From positions 28,114-92,113 of the IMG/VR virus record IMGVR_UViG_3300022540_000472: a DNA stretch of 64,000 nt; one strand, written 5' to 3'. The translations under genes and the position numbers were made by a program. Below the pieces are notes generated by a model. It was not told where the DNA came from. It worked only from the letters and a program-made list of their open reading frames with translations, and did no database searches. Below, piece after piece: positions 6,873 to 14,865 of the stretch (position 1 is its first letter; each line of letters opens with the position of its first letter). This DNA is from a virus.

Positions 6873-7352
6873 ATGAAAGTAATTAAAGCACCGAACGATT
6901 TTAGAGGTCAAACTGATATGTCAATCTTCCTTGCTGGCTCCATTGAAATGGGAAAGGCTTGGAATTGGCAACAGTACGTTGAAGATACATTAGCTGATGA
7001 AGATATTGTACTGTTTAATCCTCGTCGGGATGATTGGGATTCATCTTGGGAACAAACAATTGAAAATGAAAACTTTGTAGAACAAGTCACGTGGGAATTA
7101 GATGCACTATCAGCAGCCGATATTATTCTTATGTATTTTGATCCGAATACAGTATCTCCTATTTCACTTCTTGAACTTGGACGATTCTCAGCAACTGGTC
7201 AAATGATGGTTGTGTGTCCGGAAGATTATTTTAGACGAGGTAACGTTGAAATATTTTGTAAACGATATGGTGTATGGTTTAGTGATTCACTAGACGATGC
7301 TGTAAGAAAGGTCGTTGATTTTAAAAACGCGTTTAATAAGAGGAACAAATAA
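6873..7352 (+). CDS. Nucleoside 2-deoxyribosyltransferase-like protein
   Basis: A 159-residue protein with FLAGSIEMG near residue 19, NPRRDDWD near 49, WELDALSAADIILMYFDP in the middle, and SPISLLELGRF with the glutamate expected to be the catalytic nucleophile. These are the hallmarks of the nucleoside 2-deoxyribosyltransferase-like fold, which exchanges bases on deoxyribonucleosides or hydrolyses the glycosidic bond. In phages it may act in nucleotide salvage or base modification. It lies between the NADAR-like gene and thyA in a nucleotide-metabolism operon. Confidence 0.75.
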   Translation: MKVIKAPNDFRGQTDMSIFLAGSIEMGKAWNWQQYVEDTLADEDIVLFNPRRDDWDSSWEQTIENENFVEQVTWELDALSAADIILMYFDPNTVSPISLLELGRFSATGQMMVVCPEDYFRRGNVEIFCKRYGVWFSDSLDDAVRKVVDFKNAFNKRNK

Positions 7353-8656
7353 TGGCTATTGTAGTACCTGAAAAAATATATATTGGTTATCAAGAACGTA
7401 CTTGGGATGAAGATAAACCAATCAAACTTGGCTTTGCTACTTATCTTGAAGACAATAAAGCGTTTGAAAAAAGAAAAGTTACGATCGAAGGTTGGTCTCA
7501 GCCATATACTGAAGAACAAATTAAAGAAGGTGATGCTGATTGGAACCCAGATAAGAATAGCTGGTGGCAGAAAAGAAAGATTGAACGTCCAGATTTAGTA
7601 TCAGAAATTCTTGACAATGATGCACGCTCTGGATTCAAACTTTCTCGTGAAGTTCGTCGTAGTAGTGGTTGGGGTGGTGGTAACGTCCTTTGGCGTATTG
7701 AAGACCCTCGTGGATTCGAATTAGAGATATCTTCTGCTAATATGGCAAGCATTTTAGATTGTGTAACAATGATTAATGGTGAAATACAAACGCCTTGTCG
7801 TTGGGGCTGGAATAAAACTGGTGGCAGTCGTGTTGTACTTCTTCCAAAAGATTCAGAGCCGTATAAAGAAGCATTGAACGATACTGAAATACATAATAGT
7901 ACTGTTAAATGGAAAGACGTAAATATTGGCGATGAAGTAAAATTAAAGAATGGAACTGTTGGTACGTATCTTGGTTATCATCATTATGTTAGTACAAAAT
8001 GGTGTGAGGTAAGTGAAAGAGCACATCATAGCCAAACAGTGAAAGAGTGGCAGAAGAGTAGCAGACGAACTCACTTCTTTAAATTAACAGATACTAGTAA
8101 AGTATATATAATGTCTTCTCCAAAAGTCGCTATTATTTCTAAACCTATTGAAACAGCATTAACGCCAGAACAAGGTGCTAAAATGATTAATGAAGCATTA
8201 CAAGCATATGCCGTAATTGAAAGTGCATCATATAATAGTGACATTATATTTGTTTCACCTAACGTAATTAAGGATACGGAATATCATATAACATTTGAGC
8301 CATTATCATATGAACTATTTGAACAGTATGCAAAAAATCCTGACGATTATGATGCTCCGACAATTAGCAGACACAAAAATGTTATGCTAACCTTTCAAGA
8401 CCAGAAAACATTTATCGTGAAATGGGTACGTAATGATGACAATATACAAATTGAACAAATAGATAGAACCAAATTACAGACTGGACGATTTGAAAGTGTA
8501 ATGATTGATAGTGAACCAAATGGATTTAGAATGTGGGGATATTCAAATTATAAGACAACAAACACAATGACAATACCCGTTGAAATCGTTAAACCAGATG
8601 AAATAAATACAATAATGATGAAGTTTGAAGATGAACTTTATCCTGTTAGACTTTAG
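7352..8656 (+). CDS. Hypothetical 434-residue protein
   Basis: Starts with [20 protein letters not shown], its ATG sharing one base with the preceding stop. It looks mostly beta-stranded with a tryptophan-rich first third ([21 protein letters not shown]). A central segment near residue 190 ([20 protein letters not shown]) resembles a small SH3-like barrel. No catalytic motif is visible. It sits in the nucleotide-metabolism operon just before thyA. The function is unknown to me. Confidence 0.7.
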   Translation: MAIVVPEKIYIGYQERTWDEDKPIKLGFATYLEDNKAFEKRKVTIEGWSQPYTEEQIKEGDADWNPDKNSWWQKRKIERPDLVSEILDNDARSGFKLSREVRRSSGWGGGNVLWRIEDPRGFELEISSANMASILDCVTMINGEIQTPCRWGWNKTGGSRVVLLPKDSEPYKEALNDTEIHNSTVKWKDVNIGDEVKLKNGTVGTYLGYHHYVSTKWCEVSERAHHSQTVKEWQKSSRRTHFFKLTDTSKVYIMSSPKVAIISKPIETALTPEQGAKMINEALQAYAVIESASYNSDIIFVSPNVIKDTEYHITFEPLSYELFEQYAKNPDDYDAPTISRHKNVMLTFQDQKTFIVKWVRNDDNIQIEQIDRTKLQTGRFESVMIDSEPNGFRMWGYSNYKTTNTMTIPVEIVKPDEINTIMMKFEDELYPVRL

Positions 8657-8664
8657 AGGAATAT

Positions 8665-9546
8665 ATGAAATATTATCACGATTATACTTATCTTGACCTT
8701 GTACAAAAAGTTCTTGAAACTGGTCACCAAAAAGGTGATAGAACAGGAACAGGAACTATAAGCACATTTGCTCAACAAATGCGTTTTAATTTAGCAGATG
8801 GAACTATTCCAATGCTAACAACAAAGAAAATGTTTACACGTGGAATCATTCACGAAATTCTTTGGTACCTTAAAGGCGAAACTAATATCCAATATTTGTT
8901 AGACAATGATGTACATATTTGGGATGAGTGGGCTGACGAGAATGGTGACCTAGGACCTATATATGGTGCACAGTGGAGACGCTGGCCTAGCTATAAATGG
9001 CAAAAAGATACTGGTGCATTTCCTAGTGGAGATACAGGTAGTTATGTAAAAAGTGAAATTGATCAAATTGCAACTGTGATTGACCAACTACGAAATAATC
9101 CAAACGATCGTCGTATCATTGTTAACGCTTGGAATGTTGGACAACTTGATGAAATGGCTTTACCGCCTTGTCATGCTATGTTCCAATTCTGGTCACATGA
9201 AGTTGAAGGTTCAGACAAGCGAACACTATCATGTCATCTATATCAACGTTCTTGTGATGTTGGTCTTGGGGTTCCATTTAACATTGTACAATATAGTATC
9301 TTGACTCACATGATTGCTCAAGTGACTGGTCATGTTGCTTCAGAGTTTGTTTGGACTGGTGGTGATGTCCATATCTATAACAACCACATCGAAGCATTGA
9401 AAGAACAACTTGAAAGAAAACCATATCCATCACCAATGTTAGTACTTAATCCAGATGTAAAAGAAATTGATGATTTTAATATTGAAGACTTTGAGATTGT
9501 TAATTACGAAAGTCATCCAACAATAAAAATGAAGGTTAGTGTATGA
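8665..9546 (+). CDS. thyA: Thymidylate synthase
   Basis: A 293-residue ThyA-type enzyme converting dUMP to dTMP with methylene-tetrahydrofolate. Visible family elements are GDRTGTGT near residue 24, the RRW region after [34 protein letters not shown] with the catalytic cysteine in [19 protein letters not shown], and [10 protein letters not shown]. Length is normal. With the DHFR at 12643, dCMP deaminase and NrdAB it completes phage dTMP supply. It overlaps the next gene by four bases. Confidence 0.97.
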   Translation: MKYYHDYTYLDLVQKVLETGHQKGDRTGTGTISTFAQQMRFNLADGTIPMLTTKKMFTRGIIHEILWYLKGETNIQYLLDNDVHIWDEWADENGDLGPIYGAQWRRWPSYKWQKDTGAFPSGDTGSYVKSEIDQIATVIDQLRNNPNDRRIIVNAWNVGQLDEMALPPCHAMFQFWSHEVEGSDKRTLSCHLYQRSCDVGLGVPFNIVQYSILTHMIAQVTGHVASEFVWTGGDVHIYNNHIEALKEQLERKPYPSPMLVLNPDVKEIDDFNIEDFEIVNYESHPTIKMKVSV

Positions 9547-9902
9547 GTCGTAATCTAAACATAAGAACAAAAAATATTAACAGCAAACGATTATATGATG
9601 AAATTAATGAATTTGTTGAATCAGGATTAATGAGTATCGGGATTCGTTGGACTACACCTGAAAACCGAGACACATTTTCAGAAATACTTGGAGAGTGGCT
9701 TGAAGAATTTCAAGGAGAGGGACGGATAACTCAATACAATGTTATTTGTGATGATCGTAACAACTCCACCAAACAACAAAAGAAAGGGATTTTCAAAGTT
9801 TCTATTACGTACAAACAAATGCATTGTCTAAATGTGACTTCGATAGATTATGAACTTGTAGAAAGTAACAATCCCGTAGATGATGACATTATAACTTATT
9901 GA
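9543..9902 (+). CDS. Hypothetical protein
   Basis: A 119-residue protein whose ATG overlaps the thyA stop. A helix ([15 protein letters not shown]) is followed by a strand-rich C-terminal half ([27 protein letters not shown]). The last part loosely recalls the sheet-forming C-terminus found in some phage tail proteins, but its position after thyA argues for an early role. Unknown. Confidence 0.65.
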   Translation: MSRNLNIRTKNINSKRLYDEINEFVESGLMSIGIRWTTPENRDTFSEILGEWLEEFQGEGRITQYNVICDDRNNSTKQQKKGIFKVSITYKQMHCLNVTSIDYELVESNNPVDDDIITY

Positions 9903-9921
9903 TTTAGAAAGGGTTATACTG

Positions 9922-9950
9922 TTGACTTATTTGTAGAAATAGGGTATAAT
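9922..9950 (+). promoter_or_regulatory. Sigma70 promoter for the ligase operon
   Basis: TTGACT, 17 bp, TATAAT; near-perfect consensus, 34 bases upstream of the DNA ligase start. Confidence 0.85.
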
Positions 9951-9983
9951 ATAGTATATTATCAATAATCAAAGGACATCTCA

Positions 9984-11930
9984 ATGCTCGAATCAGATGA
10001 ACGCAATATAGCTCTCGATATGTTAGCCAATCCCAATGAATACCATGTAGAATTTATCATATCAACATTACAAACTGCTGATATGATGTATCACAATGAC
10101 GAAGAATCTTATTTTGAAGATAATGAATATGATGCTTTGCGTTTAATTGCTCAACGTTTAGCTCCAACAGATGAATATTTTTTAGGTATCGGTTCAGATG
10201 TTCGTGGCGGCAAAGTTAAACTCCCATTTGAAATGGGAAGTTTGGACCAAGTTGAAATTGGTGACATTGAAGATTGGGTTCGTAAAAATAATCTTCAAAA
10301 TGAAGAAATTATTGCTACCGATAAAATGGATGGCACAAGTGCTTTAATCGTTTATAACAAAGGTGGCTATCCCCAAATTGCTTATAGTCGCGGCAATGGA
10401 ACAGAAGGTGCTGATATTTCTCGTCACATTTTCAAAATCAAGAATGTTCCTGAACGATTAACATCACAAAAAAGTATGACAATTCGAGCAGAAGTTGAAT
10501 TAACTGAAACTGCATTTGCTATACTTCGTGAAATCGTTTTTAAATCTGATGGTTCCAAATACAAAAATGCTCGCAACATGGTTGCTGGTATTATGAATAG
10601 TTCAGAACGACCTGATATTGTTTATGAGTACTTAACTGTTGTTGCTTATCTAATTGTTGGTGAAGAAAATATCAACAAAGCTCAAATGTTAGCTCGATTA
10701 AGTGACGAAGGTTTTCAAGTAACTCCGTTTTGGAGATTTCTTGGTAAAGAATTAAATGACGAATTATTAGCTAAATATCTTAACGAACGTCGAAGCGAAA
10801 CTGATTATGCAATTGACGGATTAGTGCTAGATGTCAATAGCAAAGAAAAACGTCAAGAAATGAATCCAACTCGTGACACACTGAATCCTGCTTACAGCAT
10901 TAAGTACAAAGTTGCTGACGCTACCAACACTGCAATCGCAACTGTTCGTGGTGTTACTTGGAATATTTCGAAACACGGTTTCTTGAAGCCACAAGTAAAC
11001 ATTGAGCCAGTTGATTTGGTTGGTGTTACAGTTTCAAATGCAACAGGTTTCAACGCAAAGTTTATTAAAGAAAATGGTATCGGTGCTGGAGCAAAAATTC
11101 GGATTACTCGTTCTGGTGATGTTATTCCATTCATCCAAGAATGTGTTGAACCAGCTACTGCTGATATGCCAACAGAAGAATGTGAATGGAATGAAACTAA
11201 TGTTGATTTGGTTATTCTTGATAAGAGCGGCAACGAAGAAGTAAAAATGCAACAAGCAATTGATTTCTTTATGTCAATTGATGCACCTCATCTTCGTGAA
11301 GGTAGTGTTCGTAAAGTATTTGAACACTTTGAATTTTCTAATGGGGCAGATGCCATATCAGAAATGATTAAATATAACAGAAATGACTGGTTACAGATGA
11401 TTGGTGAAAATGGTAATAAGATTTATGATGGACTTCGTACTCGTTTGACTGATATTCCATTATACACCTTGATGGGGTCAGTTCCATTCTTTGGTCGTGG
11501 TGTTGGTAAACGTAAGTTCAAAAAATTGATAACTGCTATTGGTTGGGAAGTTCTATATACTTGTGCTGATGATGATATTGTTCCTGTTGATGGGTTTGAT
11601 ATTACAACCGCCAACAAAATTCTTGCCGGAATGGATGAGTACTTAGCTTGGGTAGAAGAATTGGAACTTGACTTCATCACAATTACATACGAAGATGAAG
11701 GTCCAACTGGTACTTCAATGATTGGACAGAAAATTGTATTCACAGGCTTCCGTGATAAAGATTTACAAGCGGCTGTTGAAGCTGCAGGTGGTGAAATGCA
11801 AAGTGGTGTTTCAGGCAAGACCACAATGCTTGTGACCAAAGATCCAAACAGCACTTCTGGTAAGGTTCAGAAGGCTCGTGACAAGGGTGTTCAGATTGTT
11901 GGTATTGATGAATTGAAAGGAATGGTATAA
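9984..11930 (+). CDS. ligA: NAD+-dependent DNA ligase
   Basis: A 648-residue ligase. The adenylation motif is KMDG at residues 114-117, followed by SRGNGTEGADIS and a YEYLTVVAYLI strand, then an OB-fold region, helix-hairpin-helix elements (near GVGKRKFKKL) and a C-terminal BRCT domain starting at GQKIVFTGF (about residue 570). It seals nicks using NAD+. The four-cysteine zinc finger of bacterial LigA is not evident: the region after the OB fold has only scattered cysteines. T4 itself encodes an ATP-dependent ligase, so this is a replacement. The gene overlaps the next start by one base. Confidence 0.93.
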   Translation: MLESDERNIALDMLANPNEYHVEFIISTLQTADMMYHNDEESYFEDNEYDALRLIAQRLAPTDEYFLGIGSDVRGGKVKLPFEMGSLDQVEIGDIEDWVRKNNLQNEEIIATDKMDGTSALIVYNKGGYPQIAYSRGNGTEGADISRHIFKIKNVPERLTSQKSMTIRAEVELTETAFAILREIVFKSDGSKYKNARNMVAGIMNSSERPDIVYEYLTVVAYLIVGEENINKAQMLARLSDEGFQVTPFWRFLGKELNDELLAKYLNERRSETDYAIDGLVLDVNSKEKRQEMNPTRDTLNPAYSIKYKVADATNTAIATVRGVTWNISKHGFLKPQVNIEPVDLVGVTVSNATGFNAKFIKENGIGAGAKIRITRSGDVIPFIQECVEPATADMPTEECEWNETNVDLVILDKSGNEEVKMQQAIDFFMSIDAPHLREGSVRKVFEHFEFSNGADAISEMIKYNRNDWLQMIGENGNKIYDGLRTRLTDIPLYTLMGSVPFFGRGVGKRKFKKLITAIGWEVLYTCADDDIVPVDGFDITTANKILAGMDEYLAWVEELELDFITITYEDEGPTGTSMIGQKIVFTGFRDKDLQAAVEAAGGEMQSGVSGKTTMLVTKDPNSTSGKVQKARDKGVQIVGIDELKGMV

Positions 11931-12403
11931 TGGGAATGAATAAAGCAATATATCTTGGACCTTACATTCGAGTCGAAAAAGTTAAAGAAAAAACAGAAAC
12001 ATCAAAACGGAAATGTCCCAATGAGCACGAAATCTCATTTGGTGAATTTTGTCCACAATGTGGTAGTAAAATTATTAACGTCACCATCGACGGTGAAGAT
12101 TTTGTCGGTGGACATCAAATTATGCATGACAATGATTTTGAAGATGCGTTTATTATTAATGATGTAGACGGTGACGAAACAACAATGTTATTTGTTCCTA
12201 ATAACAGAAGCGCCGGTGGAAAGTATTTGGAAGATTTTGATGGCTATATGTCATTTGTCAATTCACTTGATGAAGAACTTGATACTGGACCATATCAAAC
12301 GATCACTAGAATGAAAGACCAGTACAAAGACGAAATTCTAGTAATAGAAAAAACATTTAAAAATATTCAATATGAATATGGTATCGCTACTTGGTGGTGG
12401 TAA
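11930..12403 (+). CDS. Hypothetical protein with zinc-knuckle-like N-terminus
   Basis: A 157-residue protein with C29-x3-H33 and C41-x2-C44, a likely treble-clef or zinc-ribbon knuckle (CPNEHEIS, FCPQCGSK). The rest is acidic and strand-rich and ends in YGIATWWW. Translationally coupled to the ligase (TAATGG). Probably a nucleic-acid or protein adaptor; family not recognised. Confidence 0.65.
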   Translation: MGMNKAIYLGPYIRVEKVKEKTETSKRKCPNEHEISFGEFCPQCGSKIINVTIDGEDFVGGHQIMHDNDFEDAFIINDVDGDETTMLFVPNNRSAGGKYLEDFDGYMSFVNSLDEELDTGPYQTITRMKDQYKDEILVIEKTFKNIQYEYGIATWWW

Positions 12404-12420
12404 TTAAAGGAGTATTACAA

Positions 12421-12597
12421 TGAAAAAATTTGCAACAGCATTAAAGCTATTTGAAAAGCATGTTCCAAATGTTGAAATACAAATTGTGGAGCGCACATTA
12501 ACGAACTGGTTTATGGTAACTACGACCGAAAATCATAAGTATTCAGTTGATATTTCTACAAATAAAGTAGAAAGAAGTTACGACGACCCAGAATAAT
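12421..12597 (+). CDS. Hypothetical 58-residue protein
   Basis: A short frame from ATG at 12421 to TAA at 12595-12597, preceded by a strong AAAGGAG ribosome site eight bases upstream. The protein starts MKKFATALKLFEKHVPN and is predicted helix-strand-strand. Spacing and the ribosome site support it as a real gene in the ligase operon. Unknown role. Confidence 0.65.
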
Positions 12598-12603
12598 ACA
12601 CAA

Positions 12604-12617
12604 GCCTCGCAAGAGGC
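12604..12617 (+). other. GNRA-type hairpin between two genes
   Basis: GCCTC-GCAA-GAGGC forms a tight 5-bp stem with a GCAA tetraloop. There is no T run after it, so it is more likely an RNA-stability or processing hairpin than a terminator. It separates the 58-residue gene from the DHFR gene. Confidence 0.5.
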
Positions 12618-12642
12618 ATAATAGAGAATAAGAATATGATAA

Positions 12643-13209
12643 ATGAAAAAAATATCGGTAATAGTAGCTGTCGATGAACAAGGCGGCTTTGGATTAAACG
12701 GAAAAATTCCGTGGCACTTCCCAGAAGATTTTAAACATTTTAAAGACACTACGATGGGTGGTGTCTGTATTATGGGCAGGAAAACATACGAAGAGATTGT
12801 TCAAATGTCGGGTCGCAAGAATAAAGCGATTCAAACATATGAGGAAATCGCAGATATGGGAAGTCCAGAACAAAAACCAACAGAAGAGAAACCATTATTA
12901 GATGGACGAGAATGTTTCGTATTATCCAGTGATGCAAATTTCAAACCTATTGGTGCTGAACGTGGTGCTGGATTACGAGAGGTGATTGAAAAGTTAGATG
13001 ATACAGATAATCGTGAAATATTTGTAATTGGAGGTGAGAAACTCTTCATTCAAGCATTGGCTTGGACGGATAAAATATACATGACAATCATCAAGAATGA
13101 TTATGAATGTGACCGATTCTTCCCGATTCAAAATTTATCCAAAACCTATAGGATTGATTCTGGTGAAGAATTAGATGAAATGTACTTTGTACGATATATA
13201 AGGAAGTAA
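12643..13209 (+). CDS. Dihydrofolate reductase
   Basis: A 188-residue DHFR. Family landmarks: SVIVAVDEQGGFGLNGKIPW at the N-terminus, FKDTTMGGVCIMGRKTYE (NADPH-binding region), CFVLSSD, and VIGGEKLFIQAL with the GG pair. It reduces dihydrofolate to tetrahydrofolate, restoring the cofactor used by the phage ThyA. It is slightly longer than bacterial FolA (about 160), like T4 Frd. No strong ribosome site is visible just before the ATG, so translation may depend on coupling or on upstream RNA structure. Confidence 0.95.
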   Translation: MKKISVIVAVDEQGGFGLNGKIPWHFPEDFKHFKDTTMGGVCIMGRKTYEEIVQMSGRKNKAIQTYEEIADMGSPEQKPTEEKPLLDGRECFVLSSDANFKPIGAERGAGLREVIEKLDDTDNREIFVIGGEKLFIQALAWTDKIYMTIIKNDYECDRFFPIQNLSKTYRIDSGEELDEMYFVRYIRK

Positions 13210-13231
13210 CTAACTCATCGGAGATACTATA

Positions 13232-13429
13232 GTGACAGATATTTGTAAATCTGGAAAGATTGGCGATAGCTACTCTTTTCTCATAATTGCTAACAATGAC
13301 AAAGAATTTGATATAACACTAAACACACCAACAGAACAATATACAAACAAAACAACATCATCGCAGTCAGCAGCGCTTTGGTTGGAACAAAAGATAAATA
13401 TAATAAACAACGAACAACGAGAAGAATAA
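13232..13429 (+). CDS. Hypothetical small protein (GTG start)
   Basis: A 65-residue protein starting with GTG at 13232, with GGAG nine to twelve bases upstream. The N-terminal half is strand-like (YSFLIIANNDKEFDITL) and the C-terminal half a charged helix. Its last base is the A of the next ATG (TAATGG). Unknown. Confidence 0.55.
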   Translation: MTDICKSGKIGDSYSFLIIANNDKEFDITLNTPTEQYTNKTTSSQSAALWLEQKINIINNEQREE

Positions 13430-13932
13430 TGGAAGAGAATTTACCAAGTGGGACATATGCTGCTGTCCACTTTGACGAACAAACGATAAACAAAATTCAA
13501 CAATTTATCACTGACAACAACATCCCAAATGGATTAGCCCCAAACAAGATGCACTGTACACTTTTGTATAGTAGAAAACATTTACCTGATTATGTTCGGC
13601 ATGGAGATATCAATCCACCACTAAAAGGTACGCCTACTAAATTGGAAAAGTGGCCAAGTCAGCCTGATAGCGAAGGCAACGTGTCTATGTGTCTTGTAAT
13701 GAAATTTGATTGTCCTGAATTAGTGGAACGACACAACTTTTTAATGAAAGAACATAATGCTTCATTTGATTTTGATAAGTATACTCCTCATGTTACATTA
13801 TCATATGATGTTGCAGGAATGCAAGTTAAAGACCTTTCCAACATTGAAGATACAGTTGATAGCATGACGGTTGTATATGAATATGGAGATGACTTAAATT
13901 TAGATTGGGCGAAAACAAGCACATCTTCCTAA
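13429..13932 (+). CDS. acb1: Acb1-like anti-CBASS 2H phosphodiesterase
   Basis: A 167-residue protein started at 13429, coupled to the preceding stop. It has the two HxT motifs of the 2H phosphoesterase fold: MHCTLLYSRKHL near residue 42 and PHVTLSYDVAG near residue 121, with family-like spacing. The LYSRKH and LMKEHNASFDFDKYTPH contexts match Acb1 as I know it from T4 gene 57B. Acb1 hydrolyses cyclic di- and trinucleotide messengers made by CBASS immunity. Placement among early nucleotide-metabolism genes suits an anti-defence factor. Assignment as Acb1 is from motif context, not a search. Confidence 0.8.
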   Translation: MEENLPSGTYAAVHFDEQTINKIQQFITDNNIPNGLAPNKMHCTLLYSRKHLPDYVRHGDINPPLKGTPTKLEKWPSQPDSEGNVSMCLVMKFDCPELVERHNFLMKEHNASFDFDKYTPHVTLSYDVAGMQVKDLSNIEDTVDSMTVVYEYGDDLNLDWAKTSTSS

Positions 13933-13956
13933 ATATCCCAATTAGGGAGAAGGAAA

Positions 13957-14394
13957 ATGTTCAAAGGATTGATATTTTTGTTGTTTTTGTTTAGTACCTC
14001 TGCAGTTGCGGTTGATTACGCAGCTATGGTTAAACAAGAAGGTAATGCTCTTGTTCTATCTGTCGGAGGAGAACGTATTGCATCTATTGATGAATATGGA
14101 CTCAAGTCGAAGAAAGTACAACAACAAATACTTGATAGAGCTGTAAAGCAAGTAGATTTTTGTGCTACAAAAGGTCGGTGGGGTAGTTCTCTCGCTGATG
14201 AAGCAAAAGATAAAATCGGTAATGTAAAATTTCATATAAATCGTTTATATGAGATGACAAAAGATATCAAGATTCCACGATATATGATCGTTGATAATGA
14301 ACGAATGATACGAGAAGCATACAGACATGGTTATAAAGACCATTATCAATTTGGAGTGCAAGTTATAAAGGATTGTCTAGTTAATGGATTTTAA
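13957..14394 (+). CDS. Exported hypothetical protein
   Basis: A 145-residue protein with a typical signal peptide (MFKGLIFLLFLF, cleavage after SAVA near residue 18). The mature part is helical and basic, with two cysteines that could form a disulfide in the periplasm (CATKG and near the end DCLV). A GGGAGAAGG ribosome site precedes the ATG. A CTAAATAT, a weak match to the late octamer, lies about 25 bases upstream. Unknown function; a periplasmic phage product could affect lysis, superinfection or the cell wall. Confidence 0.7.
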   Translation: MFKGLIFLLFLFSTSAVAVDYAAMVKQEGNALVLSVGGERIASIDEYGLKSKKVQQQILDRAVKQVDFCATKGRWGSSLADEAKDKIGNVKFHINRLYEMTKDIKIPRYMIVDNERMIREAYRHGYKDHYQFGVQVIKDCLVNGF

Positions 14395-14397
14395 TTG

Positions 14398-14435
14398 TTG
14401 ACTTTTTAGTCTCTTTGTTATATAATTTATAAATA
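14398..14435 (+). promoter_or_regulatory. Overlapping sigma70 and T4-type late promoters for tmRNA
   Basis: TTGACT (14398-14403), 17 bp, TATAAT (14421-14426) is a near-perfect early promoter. It is followed two bases later by TATAAATA (14428-14435), a perfect late octamer. The tmRNA could therefore be made both early and late in infection. Confidence 0.75.
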
Positions 14436-14800
14436 GATATATCATTGTATGAAAGTAATGAAATAGGAAGGTAACACGCGGGTTCGAATCCCGCCTTCTC
14501 CACCAAAAGCATTTTATGCGGCAGCAAAGTTTTAGTTTAGCGACTGAAAAATGGTTAGAATGAAAAAATTAGCCCGCCTAACCAGAATGCTTCTGATGGG
14601 GATGACTTGGAATCGACTATCGACTGAAAGATTACTGGACAGTGCGTCAAGTTGACCGACGTAAAAAGGGCAAAAAACTATAATTGCAAATGACGAAAGT
14701 TATGCATATGCAATGGCTGCCTAAACAGCAATAGCCATTACGGGGTTGATAAAACCTGGCAACAGAATTATCATTAGGGTAGCTTCGGCTGCCCTTTTTA
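14433..14800 (+). ncRNA. ssrA: Circularly permuted (two-piece) tmRNA
   Basis: tmRNA rescues stalled ribosomes and tags the nascent chain for degradation. Here the tRNA-like halves are in reversed order. The acceptor piece comes first: T arm GCGGG-TTCGAAT-CCCGC (14478-14494), CTTCTCC (14495-14501), A, CCA (14503-14505). The coding piece starts GGGGATGACTTGGAATCGAC at 14598. Its GGGGATG pairs with CTTCTCC at six of seven positions and keeps the third-pair G-U that marks alanine identity. The resume codon GCA is at 14686 and the tag reads ANDESYAYAMAA with TAA at 14722-14724. GGTT/AACC plus GATAA/TTATC form an H-type pseudoknot at 14744-14773. The ends meet in a 7-bp stem, AAGCATT/AATGCTT (14507-14513, 14586-14592), and the 92-base insert between them would be removed. 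The 5' boundary of the acceptor piece is inferred. Confidence 0.92.
14777..14799 (+). terminator. Intrinsic terminator of the tmRNA
   Basis: GGGTAGC-TTCG-GCTGCCC, a 7-bp stem (one G-T pair) with a UUCG tetraloop, followed by TTTTT. It closes the tmRNA transcript before the ClpP-like gene. Confidence 0.9.
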
Positions 14801-14818
14801 TTGCCTGTCATTTCTTCA

Positions 14819-14826
14819 CATAAATA
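14819..14826 (+). promoter_or_regulatory. T4-type late promoter for the ClpP-like gene
   Basis: CATAAATA placed 40 bases upstream of the ATG at 14866, just after the tmRNA terminator, which implies the protease gene is independently and probably late transcribed. Confidence 0.5.
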
Positions 14827-14865
14827 ATATTATAACAAAAACATCAACTCATAAAAGAAGATTAT

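Noticed and set aside
10892-11854. Minus-strand frames inside the ligase gene
   Set aside because: They lie wholly within ligA, lack ribosome sites and have no recognisable protein features.
12604-12617. Intrinsic terminator before DHFR
   Set aside because: The stem is stable but no T run follows, and genes on both sides read the same way.
14467-14505. Stand-alone tRNA gene ending in CCA
   Set aside because: Only the T arm and 3' acceptor strand are present. The matching 5' acceptor strand is at 14598, within the tmRNA coding piece, so it belongs to the permuted tmRNA.
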